The notes: generated from the letters alone by a model not told the origin. Positions 37,536 to 46,868 are shown, numbered from the stretch's first letter. The stretch: DNA of 64,000 nt from Primorskyibacter aestuariivivens (GCF_028023675.1 NZ_JAQIOZ010000023.1:1-64000); one strand, 5' to 3'. Numbers and translations are program-made.

Positions 37536-39389
37536 ATGCTGCGGATCAATGACATTTCCTATTCGGTCGAAGGCCGCCCACTGTTCGAGGGTGCCAGCGC
37601 CACCATTCCCGCCGGTCACAAGGTCGGTCTTGTGGGACGCAATGGCACCGGCAAGACCACGCTGTTTCGCATGATCCGGGGTGAACTGGCGCTGGAAGGC
37701 GGCGAGATCACCCTGCCCGAACGCGCCCGCATCGGCGGCGTGGCGCAGGAGGTGCCCTCTTCCGATGTCTCGCTGCTCGACACGGTGCTGGCGGCCGATA
37801 CCGAGCGCGCGGCGCTCATGGCCGAGGCCGAGGCCGCAAGCGATCCCACCCGCATTGCCGATATCCAGACACGGCTGGCCGATATCGACGCCTGGTCGGC
37901 CGAGGCGCGGGCGTCGTCGATCCTCAAGGGGCTGGGTTTTGATTATGCCGAGCAACAGATGCCCTGCTCCGCCTTTTCCGGCGGCTGGCGGATGCGGGTG
38001 GCGCTGGCCGGCGTGCTCTTTGCGCAGCCCGATATTCTGCTGCTGGACGAACCGACCAACTATCTCGACCTCGAAGGCGCGCTCTGGCTGGAAAGCTATC
38101 TGGCGAAATACCCCCATACGGTGATCATCATTTCCCACGACCGGGGGCTTTTGAACCGGGCGGTAGGTGCGATCCTGCATCTCGATGAACGGCGGCTGAC
38201 CTTCTATCAGGGCCCCTATGACCAGTTCGCCCGCCAACGCGCCGAACAACGCGCCGTCCAGGCCTCGATGGCCAAGAAACAACAGGCCCGCGTCGCCCAT
38301 CTGCAAAGCTTTGTCGACCGGTTCCGCGCCAAGGCATCCAAGGCCAAACAGGCGCAGGCGCGGCTGAAGATGATCGAAAAGATCGACCTTGTCGCCGCCC
38401 CCGAAGAGATCGCGCGCAAGGTCTTTACCTTTCCCCAGCCCGAGGAACTCTCGCCGCCGATCATTTCCATCGAAGGCGGCGAGACCGGCTATGACGGGGT
38501 GCCGGTGCTCAGGCGGTTGAACCTGCGCATCGACCATGACGACCGGATCGCGCTTTTGGGCAAGAACGGTCAGGGCAAATCCACCCTGTCGAAACTGCTG
38601 TCGGACCGCTTGCCGCTTTTGGCGGGAAAACTGACCCGCTCCAACAAGCTGCGCATCGGCTATTTCGCCCAGCATCAGGTGGATGAGTTGCATATTGATG
38701 AGACCCCGCTGCAACATCTGAGCCGCGCGCGCCCCGATGTGCTGCCCACCCGGCTCAGGGCGCAACTGGCGGGGTTCGGGCTTGGCGCGGATCAGGCCGA
38801 CACCGAAGTGGGCCGCCTGTCGGGCGGACAGAAAGCGCGCCTGTCGCTCTTGTTGGCGACACTGCACGCGCCGCATCTCCTGATCCTCGACGAGCCGACC
38901 AACCACCTCGATATCGAAAGCCGCGAAGCGCTGGTCGAGGCGCTGACGGCCTATTCCGGCGCGGTGATCCTTGTCAGCCACGACATGCATTTGCTGTCCA
39001 TGGTGGCGGACCGGCTCTGGCTGGTGGGCGACGGCACGGTGAAACCGTTTGATGATGATCTGGAAGCCTATCGCAAGCTGCTTTTGAGCGCCGACAAGCC
39101 GGTGAAGACCGACAAGGCCAAAGCGGCCAAACCCAAGCGCCCGTCGCGCGATGCCATCCTTGCCCTGCGCGCCGAGGTCCGCAAATGCGAGGAGCGCGTC
39201 GAGAAAATCTCGGATATGCGCGACAAGCTGGCCAGCAAACTGGCCAATCCCGCGCTTTATGACGAGGAACGCGTGGGCGAACTGGAGGTCTGGAACCGAA
39301 AATATGCCGAGGTGATGGAGGGGCTGGACCGCGCCGAGATGCTCTGGGAACGGGCATTGGAAAAACTGGAAGCGGCGGAAAGCGCCTGA
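37536..39389 (+). CDS. ABC-F family ATPase (YheS/Uup-like)
   Basis: 617-residue soluble protein with two ABC domains and no membrane segments. First domain: GRNGTGKTTLF, FSGGWRMRVALA, LLLDEPTNYLD. Second domain: GKNGQGKSTLS, LSGGQKARLSLL, LILDEPTNHLD. A charged linker (AKASKAKQAQARLKMIEKI) separates them and a coiled C-terminal extension (RAEVRKCEERVEKISDM) follows. ABC-F proteins act on ribosomes, relieving stalled states. The layout is closest to YheS. Confidence 0.88.
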   Translation: MLRINDISYSVEGRPLFEGASATIPAGHKVGLVGRNGTGKTTLFRMIRGELALEGGEITLPERARIGGVAQEVPSSDVSLLDTVLAADTERAALMAEAEAASDPTRIADIQTRLADIDAWSAEARASSILKGLGFDYAEQQMPCSAFSGGWRMRVALAGVLFAQPDILLLDEPTNYLDLEGALWLESYLAKYPHTVIIISHDRGLLNRAVGAILHLDERRLTFYQGPYDQFARQRAEQRAVQASMAKKQQARVAHLQSFVDRFRAKASKAKQAQARLKMIEKIDLVAAPEEIARKVFTFPQPEELSPPIISIEGGETGYDGVPVLRRLNLRIDHDDRIALLGKNGQGKSTLSKLLSDRLPLLAGKLTRSNKLRIGYFAQHQVDELHIDETPLQHLSRARPDVLPTRLRAQLAGFGLGADQADTEVGRLSGGQKARLSLLLATLHAPHLLILDEPTNHLDIESREALVEALTAYSGAVILVSHDMHLLSMVADRLWLVGDGTVKPFDDDLEAYRKLLLSADKPVKTDKAKAAKPKRPSRDAILALRAEVRKCEERVEKISDMRDKLASKLANPALYDEERVGELEVWNRKYAEVMEGLDRAEMLWERALEKLEAAESA

Positions 39390-39400
39390 GCCCAAAGTCG

Positions 39401-39446
39401 CGAAATCTTCAAAAGATTTCGGCCCGATTTCTTTAAAAGAAATCGG
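39401..39446. repeat. Double-hairpin palindromic element, copy A
   Basis: Two adjacent hairpins: CGAAATCTT / AAGATTTCG (39401-39421, 3-base loop) and CCGATTTCTT / AAGAAATCGG (39424-39446, 3-base loop). It lies 11 bases after the ABC-F stop and matches copy B at 58702 almost base for base. The strong stems followed by GTTTTGG could act as a terminator for the ABC-F gene. Confidence 0.85.
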
Positions 39447-39501
39447 TTTTGGTTGGCCGCGCACAATTGACAAAGCCCTGCTGTCGTGATCGCAAAGACC
39501 C

Positions 39502-40134
39502 ATGGACACCGCCTTTCTCATCTCTGCCTTTGTCACGCTCTTCGTGGTGATCGACCCGATCGGGCTGACCCCGCTCTTCGTGGCGCTGACCCAGGGCATG
39601 ACATCGGCGGCACGCCGCGCCATCGGGTTGCGCGCCTGTGGCGTCGCGGTTCTCTTGCTGGCTCTGTTTGGCCTGTTCGGCGAGGCGGTGCTGGGCTTTG
39701 TCGGCATCTCCATGCCTGCCTTCCGTATCGCGGGTGGCCTGCTACTCTTTCTCACCGCACTGGACATGCTGTTTGAGCGTCGCACCAAGCGGCGCGAGGA
39801 TCAGGCCGAAGAAGAGGATGACCGCCCCGACCCGTCGGTCTTTCCGCTGGCCATCCCGCTGATTTCGGGCCCCGGGGCGATTGCCTCGATGATCCTGCTC
39901 ACCGGTGAACGCCCGGGGCTTGAGGGCTATGCCATGGTCACCGGCGTCATGGTCGCCGTGGTGGCCATCGTTCTGACGCTCTTTCTCATGGCCGGGCTTC
40001 TGGAGCGCGCGCTGGGCCGCGTGGGCATCAACGTCGTCACGCGTCTGCTGGGCATGTTGCTGGCCGCCTTGTCGGTGCAATTCGTGCTCGACGGGTTGCG
40101 CGATTTCGGGTTTGCTGCGGGCGTAGCCTCGTAA
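39502..40134 (+). CDS. MarC family integral membrane protein
   Basis: 210 residues with about six hydrophobic helices and the MarC pattern VTLFVVIDPIGLTPLFVALT, FPLAIPLISGPGAIASMIL and VQFVLDGLRDFG. MarC was once linked to multiple antibiotic resistance, which was not upheld; function is unknown. A charged cytoplasmic loop (RRTKRREDQAEEEDDRPDP) is typical of this group. Confidence 0.86.
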   Translation: MDTAFLISAFVTLFVVIDPIGLTPLFVALTQGMTSAARRAIGLRACGVAVLLLALFGLFGEAVLGFVGISMPAFRIAGGLLLFLTALDMLFERRTKRREDQAEEEDDRPDPSVFPLAIPLISGPGAIASMILLTGERPGLEGYAMVTGVMVAVVAIVLTLFLMAGLLERALGRVGINVVTRLLGMLLAALSVQFVLDGLRDFGFAAGVAS

Positions 40135-40177
40135 TCGCGTCCACCCTGCCCTATCTCAGGGGAGAAGGAGAACGCCC

Positions 40178-40759
40178 ATGTCGTCCATGGACACCGGACA
40201 ACTGATCTATCTCGCAATGCTGCTGGGGGCTGTGCTGTTCTGGTTTGTGACCGCCAACCGCGGCAGCCGTGGCACGGTCGCGCAACATGCGCTGATGTGG
40301 GTGCTGATCTTTTTCGGGGTGGTCGCGGTCTATGGCCTCTGGGCCGATATCCGCCACACCATCGTGCCGCGGCAATCGGTATTTGCCGAGGCGGGCCGGA
40401 TCGAGGTCCCGCGCAGCGCGGACGGGCATTACTACCTGACCCTCGACGTGAATGGCGTGCCGACCCGGTTCGTGGTGGATACCGGTGCCACCTCGATCGT
40501 GCTTCTGGAGGAAGACGCCAGGGCGGCGGGCTTTGATCCTTCCGATCTCATCTATGCCAGCACGGCCATGACCGCCAATGGCCCCGTGCGCACCGCGCGC
40601 GTGGTTCTGGACGAGATCGGCGTGGGCGCGGTGACTGACCGACGCGTCGGCGCCTATGTCAACGAAGGCGCCATGCCCGAAAGCCTGTTAGGCATGAGCT
40701 ACCTGCAACGGTTTGACCGGTTGGAGATTTCCGGCGGCACTCTCATTCTCGAACGCTAA
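40178..40759 (+). CDS. Membrane-anchored retropepsin-like aspartic protease (TIGR02281-like)
   Basis: 193 residues: two N-terminal hydrophobic helices, then a retropepsin domain with the active-site triplet in FVVDTGATSIVLLEEDA and a flap-like ASTAMTANGPVR. The C-terminus LLGMSYLQRFDRLEISGGTL matches clan AA proteases of the TIGR02281 type. Likely a periplasmic homodimer; substrate unknown. GGAGAAGGAGAA precedes the ATG. Confidence 0.84.
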   Translation: MSSMDTGQLIYLAMLLGAVLFWFVTANRGSRGTVAQHALMWVLIFFGVVAVYGLWADIRHTIVPRQSVFAEAGRIEVPRSADGHYYLTLDVNGVPTRFVVDTGATSIVLLEEDARAAGFDPSDLIYASTAMTANGPVRTARVVLDEIGVGAVTDRRVGAYVNEGAMPESLLGMSYLQRFDRLEISGGTLILER

Positions 40760-40831
40760 GACCTTCGCCCTTGTGCCAAAAGCCTCCTCGCGCGTAGCCT
40801 TTGTCCCGGAGAGACAAGCAGGAGCAAGCGC

Positions 40832-41671
40832 ATGCGCTGGATGGCAACCGCGCTGTTGATGGGCTGGGCCTCACTTGGGGGCGCGGCCAGCATCGGGACA
40901 ACCGGATCGGGTGACAGCGCGATGGTCGTGATCACAGGTGAGCTTGTTCAGGGGGATGCGGCGCGCTTTACCGAAGCCGCGCTCAGCCACCGCGACGCCA
41001 CCGTCGTGCTGGCCAGCCCCGGCGGCAGCCTGCAGGCGGGCATTGATATTGGTGAGGCTGCGCGGCTTCTGGATATGCGCACCATGGTGCCCGATGACGC
41101 GGTCTGTGCCTCGGCGTGTGCGCTGGCCTGGCTGGGCGGGACACGGCGGGTGATGGGCAATGGCGCGCAGATCGGGTTTCACGCCGCCTATCGCGTGACC
41201 GAACAGGGCGGCGCGTCGGTATCGTCCATGGGCAATGCGCTGGTCGGCGGTTACCTGAACAAGCTGGGCCTGTCGGATCAGGCGATTTTCTACATCACCC
41301 GCTCCGACCCCGCCGCGATGCAATGGCTGAGCGAGGAGGACGCGCTGCGATTGGGCATCTCGGTCCAGAAAAGCGGCGCGGCCGTTGCGGGCGCGCAATC
41401 GCTGGGCACGCCTGCGCCCCGGCCCGCGGAGCCGCGCGTGACATGGGCCGTGAAACCCAATGTCTCCAAGGGCTACCAGAATATCCGCTCCGGTCCCGGC
41501 ACGATGCATCCGGTGGTGTTCCGTATCCCGGCGCGCGAGGGCGGCATCACCGTCAGCCAATGCCGCAGGCCCGACCCGGGCGGCGGGCGCTATGACTGGT
41601 GCTACGTGACATGGCGGGGGCAAAGCGGCTGGTCCTCGATCAACGGGCTGGAGCAGGAAATTGGGAATTAA
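40832..41671 (+). CDS. Periplasmic ClpP-like (COG3904-type) protein with SH3-like domain
   Basis: 279 residues with a signal peptide. The N-terminal domain has a ClpP/crotonase-like fold: ASPGGSLQAGIDIGEAAR, catalytic-serine-type CASACALAWLGG and GAQIGFHAAY with a likely catalytic His. The C-terminal part (about 205-275) looks like a bacterial SH3 domain (NIRSGPGTMHPVVFRI... DWCYVTWRGQSGWSS), which usually binds peptidoglycan. It overlaps the next gene, a D-Ala-D-Ala dipeptidase, supporting a cell-wall role. Confidence 0.76.
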   Translation: MRWMATALLMGWASLGGAASIGTTGSGDSAMVVITGELVQGDAARFTEAALSHRDATVVLASPGGSLQAGIDIGEAARLLDMRTMVPDDAVCASACALAWLGGTRRVMGNGAQIGFHAAYRVTEQGGASVSSMGNALVGGYLNKLGLSDQAIFYITRSDPAAMQWLSEEDALRLGISVQKSGAAVAGAQSLGTPAPRPAEPRVTWAVKPNVSKGYQNIRSGPGTMHPVVFRIPAREGGITVSQCRRPDPGGGRYDWCYVTWRGQSGWSSINGLEQEIGN

Positions 41672-42416
41672 GCAGTATGTTCTTGCCCTCGGCCTGATCG
41701 CGGGCAACGCGATGGCCGATCCCCTGCCTGACGGGTTCGTCTACCTGCGCGATGCGGCACCGGAGATTGCGCAGGATATCCGTTATGCCGGGCCGTATAA
41801 TTTCACCGACCGCCCCGTGCCGGGCTATCAGGCCGCGGAATGCGTGCTGACCCGGCAGGCAGCCGAGGCGCTGGCCACGGTCCAGACCCGGCTTGTCGCG
41901 CAGGGCTATGGGCTGGTGGTCTGGGATTGCTACCGCCCCGACCGCGCCGTCAAACATTTCGCCGCCTGGGCGCGCAACAAACGCGCCGGGCAGCTCAAGC
42001 CGGTGTTTTATCCCGACATTGCCAAGGCTGACCTGCACCGGCTGGGCTATATCGCGCGTCGCTCGGCCCATTCGCGCGGCTCGACCGTCGATCTGGGGCT
42101 GGTCCGGACGGGAGAGCCGCCCATTACACCTGCGATGGACGACCTGCGTGCCTGTGATGCGCCATATGAGTCGCGCCCACGCGAAACATCGGTCGATATG
42201 GGCACGAATTTCGACTGTTTTTCGGATCAATCGGGGCTGGGTGCGCGGCTGTCGCTGGAGGTCTGGGACAAGCGGGACCGGCTTGAAAGCGCCATGAATG
42301 AGGCCGGGTTTCGTGGCTATTCCAAGGAATGGTGGCATTTCCGCCTGCGCAATGAGCCCTTCCCGACGCGGCAGTTCGATTTCGTGATCGGCCCGCGCGA
42401 TACGGGCAAAGACTGA
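41661..42416 (+). CDS. ddpX: D-alanyl-D-alanine dipeptidase (M15, VanX/DdpX type)
   Basis: 251-residue zinc peptidase with an N-terminal signal-like segment (YVLALGLIAGNAMA). Zinc and active-site motifs: SAHSRGSTVDLGL (His and Asp ligands) and SKEWWHFRL (catalytic Glu, ligand His). It cleaves D-Ala-D-Ala, recycling peptidoglycan. The start is TTG at 41661, behind GGAG and inside the previous gene; no ATG fits the frame before the conserved region. Confidence 0.84.
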   Translation: MGIKQYVLALGLIAGNAMADPLPDGFVYLRDAAPEIAQDIRYAGPYNFTDRPVPGYQAAECVLTRQAAEALATVQTRLVAQGYGLVVWDCYRPDRAVKHFAAWARNKRAGQLKPVFYPDIAKADLHRLGYIARRSAHSRGSTVDLGLVRTGEPPITPAMDDLRACDAPYESRPRETSVDMGTNFDCFSDQSGLGARLSLEVWDKRDRLESAMNEAGFRGYSKEWWHFRLRNEPFPTRQFDFVIGPRDTGKD

Positions 42417-42434
42417 ACCGCACCAAATGGGAAA

Positions 42435-42518
42435 CGATTTCTTCAAAAGAGTGAGGCAAGAAAACTGTCTGGGGGACAGTTTTCTTGCTGAACGGACCGA
42501 AAGCTTTTGAAGATTTCG
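42435..42518. repeat. Double-hairpin element, rearranged copy C
   Basis: Half of one hairpin (CGATTTCTTCAAAAGA, 42435-42450) and an inverted copy of the other (42498-42518, one mismatch) flank a 47-base insert. Located between the convergent ddpX and holC genes. Confidence 0.7.
42456..42488. terminator. 14-bp-stem hairpin, probable bidirectional terminator
   Basis: GCAAGAAAACTGTC / GACAGTTTTCTTGC with loop TGGGG is a perfect 14-bp stem. It sits between convergent ddpX and holC and carries TTTT within each arm on either strand. Confidence 0.6.
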
Positions 42519-42519
42519 G

Positions 42520-42978
42520 TTAACCGCTCTCCGCCTTCTTCTCCCAGCGCCCGCCCTCTTCGGACCAGTATTGCGCCGCGCAGCCCGCGCCAGTCAGTGC
42601 CTTCCACTGGCCTCGTGCATGGCCCACCGCCTGCTCGTCATGGCCATCAAACAGGATACAGACCCGCTCCAGCCGCTGTACTTCTTCGGCGGCCACTTCT
42701 GCGCCATCGACCGACATGAGGCATTGCGGATCATTTCCCGCCGCGCCCGAGGTCAGCAGCACGGGTTGCAGCCCGTCATGTGGCCCGCCCGCCCGGCCAT
42801 GGGGCAAAAACCCCTCCTCCGGGCCAAGCCACAGTTTTTCGTCCAGCCAGTCAAGACGGCCCTCCTCTACGCCCCTGACCGCCACACGCCAGCCCGCTGC
42901 AAGGGATTTCTCCAAGAGCAGCGGCAGCGTCGCCTCCAGCGGGCGGCGGGTCAGGTGGTAGAAAAAAGCCGCGCCCAT
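42520..42978 (-). CDS. holC: DNA polymerase III chi subunit
   Basis: 152-residue HolC. AAFFYHLTRRPLEATLPLLL at the N-terminus and FDGHDEQAVGHARGQWKAL near the C-terminus are characteristic. Chi joins the clamp-loader to single-strand-binding protein. The ATG at 42978 immediately follows the pepA stop, the same pepA-holC order seen in many proteobacteria. Confidence 0.88.
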   Translation of the reverse strand: MGAAFFYHLTRRPLEATLPLLLEKSLAAGWRVAVRGVEEGRLDWLDEKLWLGPEEGFLPHGRAGGPHDGLQPVLLTSGAAGNDPQCLMSVDGAEVAAEEVQRLERVCILFDGHDEQAVGHARGQWKALTGAGCAAQYWSEEGGRWEKKAESG

Positions 42979-42979
42979 C

Positions 42980-44452
42980 TCAGCCCTCGAACTTGTCGCG
43001 CACCAGCCGGTCCAGCGCCATGACGCCCCACCCCGTCGCACCCTTCGGCGCAAGGTCGGTGTCCTTGGTGACCTGCGCCACACCCGCGATATCAAGGTGA
43101 ATCCACGGACAGTCCTCTTTCACGAAGCGGCCCAGAAATTGCGCGGCGGTGATGGACCCGGCGGGACGCCCGCCGACATTCTTCATATCGGCCTTCTGCG
43201 ACTTGAGCTGATCGTCATAGCTTTGTCCCATCGGCATGCGCCATGCGCCTTCACCCTCGGCAGCCGCGGATTTCAGGAACGCATTGCAGAGCGCGTCATC
43301 GTTGGAGAACACCCCGGCATTGTCATGGCCCAGCCCGATGATGATCGCGCCGGTCAGCGTGGCCAGATCAATCATGCCCGCCGGTTTGAACGTCTCCTGC
43401 GCGTACCACATCACGTCACAGAGCACCAAGCGCCCCTCGGCATCGGTGTTGATCACCTCGATCGTGTCGCCCTTCATGGACTTGACGATATCGCCCGGGC
43501 GGGTGGCATTGCCCGAGGGCATGTTTTCCACCAGCCCAACAAGCCCCACCACATTGGCGGGCGCTTTGCGCAGCGCCAGCGCTTTCATCACGCCCGACAC
43601 CACGCCAGCACCGCCCATATCCATGGTCATGTCTTCCATGCCCGCGGCGGGTTTGAGGCTGATACCGCCGGTGTCGAACACAACACCTTTGCCCACCAAC
43701 GCCAGCGGGGCTGCGTCTTTCTCGCCGCCCATCCATTTCATCACGACAACCTTGGACGGGCTGTCAGAGCCCTGCCCCACGCAAAGCAGCGCGCCCATAC
43801 CCAGCTCTTCGAGCTTGTCCTCTTCCAGCACCTCGACCTCGACACCGAGACCCGAGAGCGCCTCAAGCCGGGCGGCAAATTCACGGGTGGTCAGCACATT
43901 GGCAGGCTCGGACACCAGATCGCGGGTAAAGAACACGCCCTCGGCGACGGCGGCCTTGGGCGCGTAGGCCGCGCTCAGATCGTCGGGTTTGGAGCACATC
44001 ACCGTCAGCGTCGCGTCGCGCGGGGTGTCCTTGCCGGTCTTGTGATCGGAAAATTCATAGCCGCGCAGCGCCAGCCCTAGCGCGAGTTCGTCCATCTTGG
44101 CACGCCCACCGGCCAGCACCAGAAGATCCGCGTCGCCGCGCGCCCTGGCCAGCGCGGCCCCGGCCTTGCGCGCCGTGGCTTCATCCGGGCGGCGCGGCAG
44201 TTTGAGCACATCCACCGCATCCGCTTCCATCCCCACAGGCGCTGTGAGCGAGGCCAGATCACCCGCCTTCATCTTTTCAAACCGCGCGCTTTCGGCAAAG
44301 CGCTTGAGCGCCTGTTTGGTCTGCCGGTTTACCCGCCGCGCGCCGGGGTCCAGCTTGCCCTCTTCATCAAGAATCACGGCCACCCGGCCCGGGGCGGTTG
44401 CAATCGCGTCCAGGTCAGTCTCGGCAAAGGTGATTTTGGCAGGTGTGGTCAT
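42980..44452 (-). CDS. pepA: Leucyl aminopeptidase
   Basis: 490-residue M17 cytosolic aminopeptidase with two metal ions. The signature NTDAEGRLVLCD, plus KGVVFDTGGISLKPAAGMEDM (metal- and catalytic-residue region) and DMGGAGVV, are clear. The start at 44452 (MTTPAKITFAETD) follows GGGAG; the ATG at 44542 lies in the divergent intergenic region. Divergent from lptF. Confidence 0.93.
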   Translation of the reverse strand: MTTPAKITFAETDLDAIATAPGRVAVILDEEGKLDPGARRVNRQTKQALKRFAESARFEKMKAGDLASLTAPVGMEADAVDVLKLPRRPDEATARKAGAALARARGDADLLVLAGGRAKMDELALGLALRGYEFSDHKTGKDTPRDATLTVMCSKPDDLSAAYAPKAAVAEGVFFTRDLVSEPANVLTTREFAARLEALSGLGVEVEVLEEDKLEELGMGALLCVGQGSDSPSKVVVMKWMGGEKDAAPLALVGKGVVFDTGGISLKPAAGMEDMTMDMGGAGVVSGVMKALALRKAPANVVGLVGLVENMPSGNATRPGDIVKSMKGDTIEVINTDAEGRLVLCDVMWYAQETFKPAGMIDLATLTGAIIIGLGHDNAGVFSNDDALCNAFLKSAAAEGEGAWRMPMGQSYDDQLKSQKADMKNVGGRPAGSITAAQFLGRFVKEDCPWIHLDIAGVAQVTKDTDLAPKGATGWGVMALDRLVRDKFEG

Positions 44453-44631
44453 GGTTGGTCGCTCCCGGTTTTCTCTGCGTTGCACAAGTCCTAGTGGGAG
44501 AAATGCCCCCAAACCACCCCCCAATGTGGCAACGATGCGCAATTCCCAACGTGCTTGCGCCCAAAAGGTCGTTTTCCCTGTCGGCGAATTCCTTTACTGT
44601 CGCTCTCATAATCAAGGTTTGGGGGAACCGG

Positions 44632-45780
44632 TTGTCCAGATTCGACAGATATATGCTGTCGCAGTTATTCGTGCTTTTCAGCTTTTTCGCGCTGGTTCTC
44701 GTGGCTGTGTACTGGGTGAATCGCGCAGTGATCCTGTTCGATGAACTGATCGCGGATGGGCACTCGGCCACGGTGTTCCTGGAATTCACGGCGCTGTCCC
44801 TGCCCAAGGTGATCGGCATGGTTCTGCCGATGGCCGCTTTTGCGGCGGCGGTCTATGTCACCAACCGGCTGAGCGGTGACAGCGAGTTGACGGTGATGCA
44901 GGCGACGGGCTACTCGCCGTGGCGGCTGGCGCGGCCGGTGTTCATCTTCGGCCTGTTCGTGGCGGTGATGATGAATATCCTGACCCATGTGCTGATCCCC
45001 GCCTCGCTGGAGCAGCTCAAGGAACGCGAGCGCGAGATTGCGGGCTCGGTCAGTGCCAAGCTCCTGCGCGAAGGCGTGTTCCTGCATCCGGCAGATGACG
45101 TGACATTTTATATCCGCGACATCTCGCCCGAGGGGGAGCTGCGCGATGTCTTCATGTCGGACGAACGCGACCCGTTGCGCCATATCACCTATACTGCGGA
45201 ACGCGCCTATCTCCTGCGGGACGAGGCCGGGCCAAAGCTGATCATGGTGGATGGCATGGCGCAAATCCTGACGCCCAAGACTGGCCAGCTTTCGACCACG
45301 AATTTCACCCAACTGTCCCGCGATATCAGCGGGTTGATCGCACAGGGTGGCGGGTCACCCCGCAAGCTGCGCTATATCCCGACATGGGAGCTTTTGTGGA
45401 GCACCGACGCCATCGAAGACGAGGTGCGCGAGGACAAGGGCGAGATCCTGATCGAGGCGCATAAACGGCTGACCGCACCGCTGCTGGGGCTGGTGGCCGC
45501 CCTGATCGGGCAGGCCGCGCTTCTGGTGGGCGGATTCAGCCGGTTTGGCGTGACCAAGCAGGTCGTCCTCGCGGTGTTCCTGATCGTGGTGGTGCAGTTG
45601 ATCGAAGGGGCCACGACCGACCCGGTGCGCTCATCGCCCGAGCTTTGGCCGCTGAGTTACAGCCATATTATGATCGGGTTGCTGATCTGGGCTGCCTTGC
45701 TCTGGCGTGCGGGCCATCCCATGGCCTTTGTGCGCCGCAAACAGCGGGGCGCAACGCCCGAAACAGAGGTGACCGCATGA
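44632..45780 (+). CDS. lptF: LPS export permease LptF
   Basis: 382-residue inner-membrane permease of the LptB2FG transporter. Helices 1-3 (YMLSQLFVLFSFFALVLVA...), a periplasmic beta-jellyroll (about 100-280) and three C-terminal helices. Start is TTG at 44632, five bases after GGGGGAA; an ATG eight codons later would remove RFDRY, which is conserved in the family. lptG begins inside its stop (ATGA). Confidence 0.9.
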   Translation: MSRFDRYMLSQLFVLFSFFALVLVAVYWVNRAVILFDELIADGHSATVFLEFTALSLPKVIGMVLPMAAFAAAVYVTNRLSGDSELTVMQATGYSPWRLARPVFIFGLFVAVMMNILTHVLIPASLEQLKEREREIAGSVSAKLLREGVFLHPADDVTFYIRDISPEGELRDVFMSDERDPLRHITYTAERAYLLRDEAGPKLIMVDGMAQILTPKTGQLSTTNFTQLSRDISGLIAQGGGSPRKLRYIPTWELLWSTDAIEDEVREDKGEILIEAHKRLTAPLLGLVAALIGQAALLVGGFSRFGVTKQVVLAVFLIVVVQLIEGATTDPVRSSPELWPLSYSHIMIGLLIWAALLWRAGHPMAFVRRKQRGATPETEVTA

Positions 45781-46868
45781 CGCTGCATCTCTATTTCGCG
45801 CGGCGGTTCCTGACCGTGTTCCTTGCGCTTCTGGCGCTGTTTTTCCTGTTCGTGGCGCTGCTCGACCTGATCGAGCAGGTGCGCGCATTTGAAGATGCGC
45901 CCTTCTCGACCGTGCTCAAGATCACCCTGCTCAACACGCCCGAGGGCCTTTATGAGATGCTTCCGCTGGTGATGATCCTGTCTTCGATCACGCTCTGCCT
46001 TGCGCTGGCGCGCTCCAGCGAATTGGTGGTCGCGCGGGCAGCGGGGCGTGCGGGGCTCGTCTCTTTGTTCGGCCCCTTGATGGTGGCGCTGCTGGCGGGC
46101 GCCGTGACCGTGGCCGTTTTCAACCCGATCGTGGCGGCCACCTCGCAACGCTATCACGACCTGCGCGAATTGCAGGATTCGGGCGGCATGTCGACGCTCT
46201 CCATCGGGAGCGAGGGGCTTTGGCTGCGCCAGGGCGACCGGCGCGGCCAGACGGTGATCCATGCGGAACGCTCGAACCCCAATGCGACGCTTCTGCATGA
46301 TGTGACCTTCCTCGCCTATGCCGCCAACAGCGGGCCGGTGCGGCGGATCAAGGCCGAAACCGCGCGGCTTGCGGAGGGCGAATGGGTCCTGACCAATGCC
46401 AAGGTCTGGCCGCTGATCCCCGGGATCAACCCCGAGGTCAACGCAGCACTGCATGATGAACTGCGCCTGCCCTCGACCCTGACGCAGGAGCGTATCCGCG
46501 ACAGTTTCGGGAAACCCTCTGTCGTGTCGATCTGGGATCTTCCGGCCTTTATCAATCAGTTGGAGACCGCCGGTTTCTCGGCCCGGCGCCATGCGGTCTG
46601 GATGCAGATGGAACTGGCGCGGCCGCTGTTCCTTGTGGCGATGGTGCTTCTGGGCGCGGCCTTTACCATGCGGCATGCGCGCTCGGGCCGCACCGGTCTG
46701 GCGGTGCTGGGGGCCTTGATGCTCGGCTTCGGGCTTTACTATGTGCGCAACTTCGCCCAAATCCTTGGTGAGAACGGACAGATTCCGGCAACGCTCGCGG
46801 CGTGGGCACCCCCCATCGCCTCGATCTTTCTCGGACTGGGGCTGATCCTGCAGATGGAGGACGGATGA
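45777..46868 (+). CDS. lptG: LPS export permease LptG
   Basis: 363 residues with the same architecture as LptF: LHLYFARRFLTVFLALLALF, the NTPEGLYEMLPLVMILSSI segment, a jellyroll, then C-terminal helices. The ATG overlaps the lptF stop by four bases. With LptF it pulls LPS from the inner membrane; lptB, lptA and lptC are not in the window. Confidence 0.9.
   Translation: MTLHLYFARRFLTVFLALLALFFLFVALLDLIEQVRAFEDAPFSTVLKITLLNTPEGLYEMLPLVMILSSITLCLALARSSELVVARAAGRAGLVSLFGPLMVALLAGAVTVAVFNPIVAATSQRYHDLRELQDSGGMSTLSIGSEGLWLRQGDRRGQTVIHAERSNPNATLLHDVTFLAYAANSGPVRRIKAETARLAEGEWVLTNAKVWPLIPGINPEVNAALHDELRLPSTLTQERIRDSFGKPSVVSIWDLPAFINQLETAGFSARRHAVWMQMELARPLFLVAMVLLGAAFTMRHARSGRTGLAVLGALMLGFGLYYVRNFAQILGENGQIPATLAAWAPPIASIFLGLGLILQMEDG

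Noticed and set aside
36884-37555. Minus-strand open frame over the proV end and following gap
   Set aside because: Overlaps proV antisense; composition is not protein-like.
37509-39788. A 759-codon open frame on the minus strand opposite the ABC-F and marC genes
   Set aside because: It spans two well-supported genes, has no family motifs and mirrors their codon pattern in GC-rich DNA.
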